Below the pieces are notes generated by a model. It worked only from the letters and a program-made list of their open reading frames with translations, ran no database searches and was not told where the DNA came from. Positions 61,375 through 64,000 of a stretch of DNA of 64,000 nt are shown here, one piece after another. The position numbers and the translations under genes are program-made. Location of the stretch: the NCBI GenBank assembly GCA_900316955.1, contig ONEX01000018.1:1-64000 (forward strand), given 5' to 3'. How positions within the stretch are numbered: position 1 is the stretch's first letter; every line of letters starts with the position of its first letter. The stretch comes from an uncultured Bacteroidales bacterium (lineage in GTDB: Bacteria > Bacteroidota > Bacteroidia > Bacteroidales > UBA932).

Positions 61375-62957
61375 CGGCTGTAACGGCTGAAAACCTGGGA
61401 AATCGTCCTTTCCTGCTCGGGGAAGAGCATGATGAGCGCGTCCTGCAAGTCGTCGCGGGAGGTCACGTCGGACTTCAGGGCCTTGTAGATGTCTGCGCAG
61501 GTCATACCCCGCTCATACAGGTAGCGGAAAATCTGCGGATAGAACCAGAAAGCGGTGCCGAAGGCGGGCAGGTCGCCGCCATAACGGTCCTGGAAGAGGA
61601 CGCTCTCCAGGAAGTAGGCCCACATTTCTCCCACTTCGCAATAGCCGGCGTCCTCCCCGGAACCGCTCCCGTACGCCTGCCGTCCTTCCGTGACATAGGA
61701 ACGGAGGACATAGGTGATGTAAGGGTTCCACCAGGCATTGCCCACCTGGGCGTAATGGCTGGCGTGCGCCATCTCATGCATCACCGCAGAATACAGGTCC
61801 ACAAATTCGCCGTCCCCGGCCTTCGCCCCGATGGTGATGTCCGGCAGGAACGTTTTCAGCAGGGAGGAATAGCCTCCCAGATAGCGCCGGATGAGGTCGT
61901 TGCCCTCGACGAACGCCCCGTGGTGGAGCATCGCCGCGCTGCTGCACGACAGGTTCTTGAAGATCCAGATACGGAGGTCCTGCGGCGGAGCCTTGAGGTC
62001 CAGGTCGGAGGAAGCGCAGCGGGAAATGTAGTCATAGGCCGCATTGTTCACGACCGCCCGGCGCCAGAGGGAGCCGTCGGATCCCGTATCGATATGGACA
62101 TCCACGCCCGCGGCCGGTCCGGTCCCCAAGGTCGATACGGACGCGGGGATGAGGATGAGGTTCAGACCGATGGAGAAACCCGCGCTGTTCTTGAACACCA
62201 GCCGGTACCGCGGGGTGGATGTATATTTCTTGGACATCTGGTAGTAGCCGTCGCGGTCGGTGTAGGCCGTGGCGAACTTCACGAAGCTGTTGCAGACCAC
62301 CTGGACGCCGGCGAGGCCGTAGGGCTTTCCGCCGAAGGCGTTCGGGTCCTCGACCGTGATGCGGCCGGCCGGGAAGGCCGCCTCTTCGTCAGCGCGCGTC
62401 GCGGGATAGAGGTCTTCATTGCCGGTCAGGCGGTACGCCTCGGCCTCCACGGCGTCCCAGTCAATGCCGCTATCCGCCCGCGTAACCGGGTCGTTTTCCG
62501 AGAGATAGCATTCGTCCAGGATTTCACACCGGATGCCGGCGGGGAACTCGAAATCCTTCGACACCACGGCATACTGCCAGGTGATCGCCTGCTCCGACAG
62601 GTCGGGATCGTGGTAATAATCCCCTTCCTTGACGATGCGGTAATCGACGGGATGGTCCGTCAGTTTCAATCCCTTCGAGAGCAGGAGGGCGTACTCCTCC
62701 TCGGTCATGGGCAGGAAACGGACATAGAGGTCCGTCGCCTTGATGGAGATGCCGCCCGCGCGGGTCGGGTACAGGCGCGCCACGGCCTCCTGCATGTTCT
62801 CCACGGTATAGGGATCCTCCAGTTTCTCGCCCAGTTCGATCATTCCGTGGGACAAGGCGGAAACATCCACCCGGCGTTCGTCGGGCCCGGGGAACCCCTC
62901 TTCCTGACACCCCGCCAGGAGCGTCAAGGGCAACAATACTTTCCAGCAGTTTCGCAT
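61371..62957 (-). CDS. Putative zinc metallopeptidase lipoprotein of the fimbrial operon
   Basis: The roughly 528-residue protein has a lipoprotein signal with LAGC. A carboxypeptidase-regulatory-like beta segment is possible around residues 190-250. A catalytic HEMAH motif lies at about residues 394-398, followed by CEVGEMWAYF, which may give the third ligand. ATG 62957 gives a typical signal peptide; ATG 62969 is four codons upstream. As first gene of the operon with DUF3575 and FimB/Mfa2 partners, it may process a fimbrial or surface substrate. The specific family is not recognised. Confidence 0.78.
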   Translation of the reverse strand: MRNCWKVLLPLTLLAGCQEEGFPGPDERRVDVSALSHGMIELGEKLEDPYTVENMQEAVARLYPTRAGGISIKATDLYVRFLPMTEEEYALLLSKGLKLTDHPVDYRIVKEGDYYHDPDLSEQAITWQYAVVSKDFEFPAGIRCEILDECYLSENDPVTRADSGIDWDAVEAEAYRLTGNEDLYPATRADEEAAFPAGRITVEDPNAFGGKPYGLAGVQVVCNSFVKFATAYTDRDGYYQMSKKYTSTPRYRLVFKNSAGFSIGLNLILIPASVSTLGTGPAAGVDVHIDTGSDGSLWRRAVVNNAAYDYISRCASSDLDLKAPPQDLRIWIFKNLSCSSAAMLHHGAFVEGNDLIRRYLGGYSSLLKTFLPDITIGAKAGDGEFVDLYSAVMHEMAHASHYAQVGNAWWNPYITYVLRSYVTEGRQAYGSGSGEDAGYCEVGEMWAYFLESVLFQDRYGGDLPAFGTAFWFYPQIFRYLYERGMTCADIYKALKSDVTSRDDLQDALIMLFPEQERTISQVFSRYSR

Positions 62958-63165
62958 AGCACAATTCATTTGTCCGATGCAAAACTCGGAAACAGAGCCG
63001 TTTTAAAAAAATATTAAACGTTTAAGTTCCAAAAACGCATTCCGCGCGGCTGCAAGGGCGTTTTTCGCACCCGGGCAACCTCGCGGAAAAGGGCATTTCA
63101 CGCAAAAACTCCGGAATTTTACCGCAACACCGGCCTTCCAGGCCCCTGGAACGGCGATTTTCCGG

Positions 63166-63187
63166 AAAAACCGTAAAACGGCTTTTT
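63166..63187 (-). terminator. Terminator-like hairpin at the end of deoC
   Basis: On the minus strand AAAAA-G-CCGT and ACGG-TTTTT pair around a TT loop, with a single bulged G, right at the deoC stop codon. Confidence 0.55.
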
Positions 63188-64000
63188 AGAAATAAGTGAC
63201 CGTCTTCTGCTCCACGGCGGAGACCAGCTGGTTCGCGAGGCGGCTCACGCCGAAGCGGAACAGGCTCTTGTCCAGCCACTCCTTGCCGAGGATCGTGGAC
63301 ACGATGGAGTAGTAGCACACGGCGTCCATCGCGGAGGAGATGCCGCCGGCGGCCTTGAAGCCCACCTTGCGGCCGGTCTGCTCGTAGAACTTCTTGATGC
63401 ACTGGCACATCACGTAGGCGGCCATCGGGGTGGCGTTCACCTCCACCTTGCCGGTGGACGTCTTGATGAAGTCGGCCCCGTTCTCCATCGCGAGGAAGGA
63501 GGCGTCGGCGATGCGCTCGGGCGTCATCAGCAGGCCGGTTTCCAGGATCACCTTCAGGACGACGGGACGGCCGAGTTCCGCGGCGACCTTGTCGATGCAC
63601 TCGCGGCTGGCGAGGATTTCCTTGCCGGCGGTCTCGTAGTCCCCCTCCAGGAACGAATTGAGGGCGAGGACGATGTCGATCTCGTCGGCGCCTTCCCGGA
63701 CGGCCAGCTCGATCTCGCGGAGCTTCACCTCGAGGAAGCTCTGGGAGGACGGGAAGCAGCCCGCAACGGTGGTCACGTGCAGGTTCGGGTTCTTGCGGGT
63801 CTTCCGGACGACGGAGGCGAAGTTCGGATAGACGCACACCGAAGCCGGCAGCGGATAGGCGGGATAGTCGGCCGCGAAGGAATTGACCTTCTCGACGAGC
63901 TTCCGGACGGAAGACGGGGTGTCCTTCGGGCTCAGGGTGGTCAGGTCCATGATGGAGAAGCACTCCTTGAGGACCTCGTTCGAAACGACCTGCTCCAGAC
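63186..64000 (-). CDS. deoC: Deoxyribose-phosphate aldolase, 5' end cut by the window
   Basis: The class I aldolase has VCVYPNFASVV, TVAGCFPSS, KVILETGLL, ADFIKTSTGK with the reactive lysine and GFKAAGGIS. It cleaves 2-deoxyribose-5-phosphate to glyceraldehyde-3-phosphate and acetaldehyde. The frame stays open from the internal ATG at 63950 through the window edge (codons encoding LEQVVSNEVLKECFSI), so the true start lies outside. Confidence 0.95.
   Translation of the reverse strand, partial: LEQVVSNEVLKECFSIMDLTTLSPKDTPSSVRKLVEKVNSFAADYPAYPLPASVCVYPNFASVVRKTRKNPNLHVTTVAGCFPSSQSFLEVKLREIELAVREGADEIDIVLALNSFLEGDYETAGKEILASRECIDKVAAELGRPVVLKVILETGLLMTPERIADASFLAMENGADFIKTSTGKVEVNATPMAAYVMCQCIKKFYEQTGRKVGFKAAGGISSAMDAVCYYSIVSTILGKEWLDKSLFRFGVSRLANQLVSAVEQKTVTYF

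Overview
The window comes from a GC-rich member of the Bacteroidales (Bacteroidota). The evidence is the promoter grammar, with TTTG and TAnnTTTG boxes about 19-21 bases apart at nearly every isolated transcription unit; lipoproteins with a Cys lipobox; a FimB/Mfa2-type fimbrial operon with a DUF3575 protein; and typical Bacteroidales housekeeping genes (BipA/TypA, DUF177-L32, thrB-thrC, DeoC).

Layout. Positions 1-2180 hold an OMP/OmpA two-gene operon with its own promoter, a structured leader and a terminator. Positions 2191-51782 hold one very large surface-polysaccharide locus: 48 tightly packed plus-strand genes, mostly with 4-20 base overlaps. Positions 51789-52627 carry a small minus-strand membrane-protein operon that converges on the locus and diverges from thrB-thrC (52785-55014). 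From 55015 to 57109 lies an AT-richer, gene-poor stretch with a candidate small RNA, one unrecognised lipoprotein gene and several inverted repeats. It is bracketed by two copies of a roughly 62-65 base unit, one of which contains the 3' end of tRNA-Arg. Positions 57166-60030 hold minus-strand housekeeping genes (tRNA-Arg, rpmF, DUF177, typA, tRNA-Leu). Positions 60078-62957 hold a minus-strand fimbria-associated lipoprotein operon, and the right edge cuts through deoC.

How the big locus works. Wzx flippase (9689), Wzy polymerase (29600), Wza (33117) and Wzc (33883) define a Wzx/Wzy-dependent exported polysaccharide. Around them are eight ordinary GT2s, three GT4s, one GT8, one GT-D-like transferase, three GtrB-type polyprenyl-phosphate glycosyltransferases, two GtrA proteins, four polytopic GT-C-like proteins and six O/N-acyltransferases. 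Precursor supply includes UDP-galactofuranose (glf), a 3-acetamido-3,6-dideoxyhexose branch (two FdtA/QdtA-like isomerases, FdtC, FdtB) and two separate CMP-activation modules. One module (13102-19658) is a phosphonate pathway: a three-domain nucleotidyltransferase/cytidylyltransferase/PEP-mutase fusion, phosphonopyruvate decarboxylase, phosphonoacetaldehyde reductase, an alkaline-phosphatase-superfamily lipoprotein and a CDP-glycerol-phosphotransferase-like enzyme. It predicts a glycan decorated with 2-hydroxyethylphosphonate rather than aminoethylphosphonate. The other (26130-28665: TarI/IspD-like cytidylyltransferase, SDR, LicD) predicts a teichoic-acid-like phosphodiester substituent. No initiating phosphoglycosyl transferase, rmlA/rmlB pair or NusG-like antiterminator was recognised in the locus, so those must be encoded elsewhere.

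The strongest leads are the HEP-type phosphonoglycan module with its unusual fusion enzyme, the paired FdtA copies in which one has His changed to Tyr, two near-consensus promoters hidden in the 3' ends of genes within the locus, an orphan promoter-terminator unit that looks like a small RNA, and the tRNA-Arg-associated duplicated repeat.
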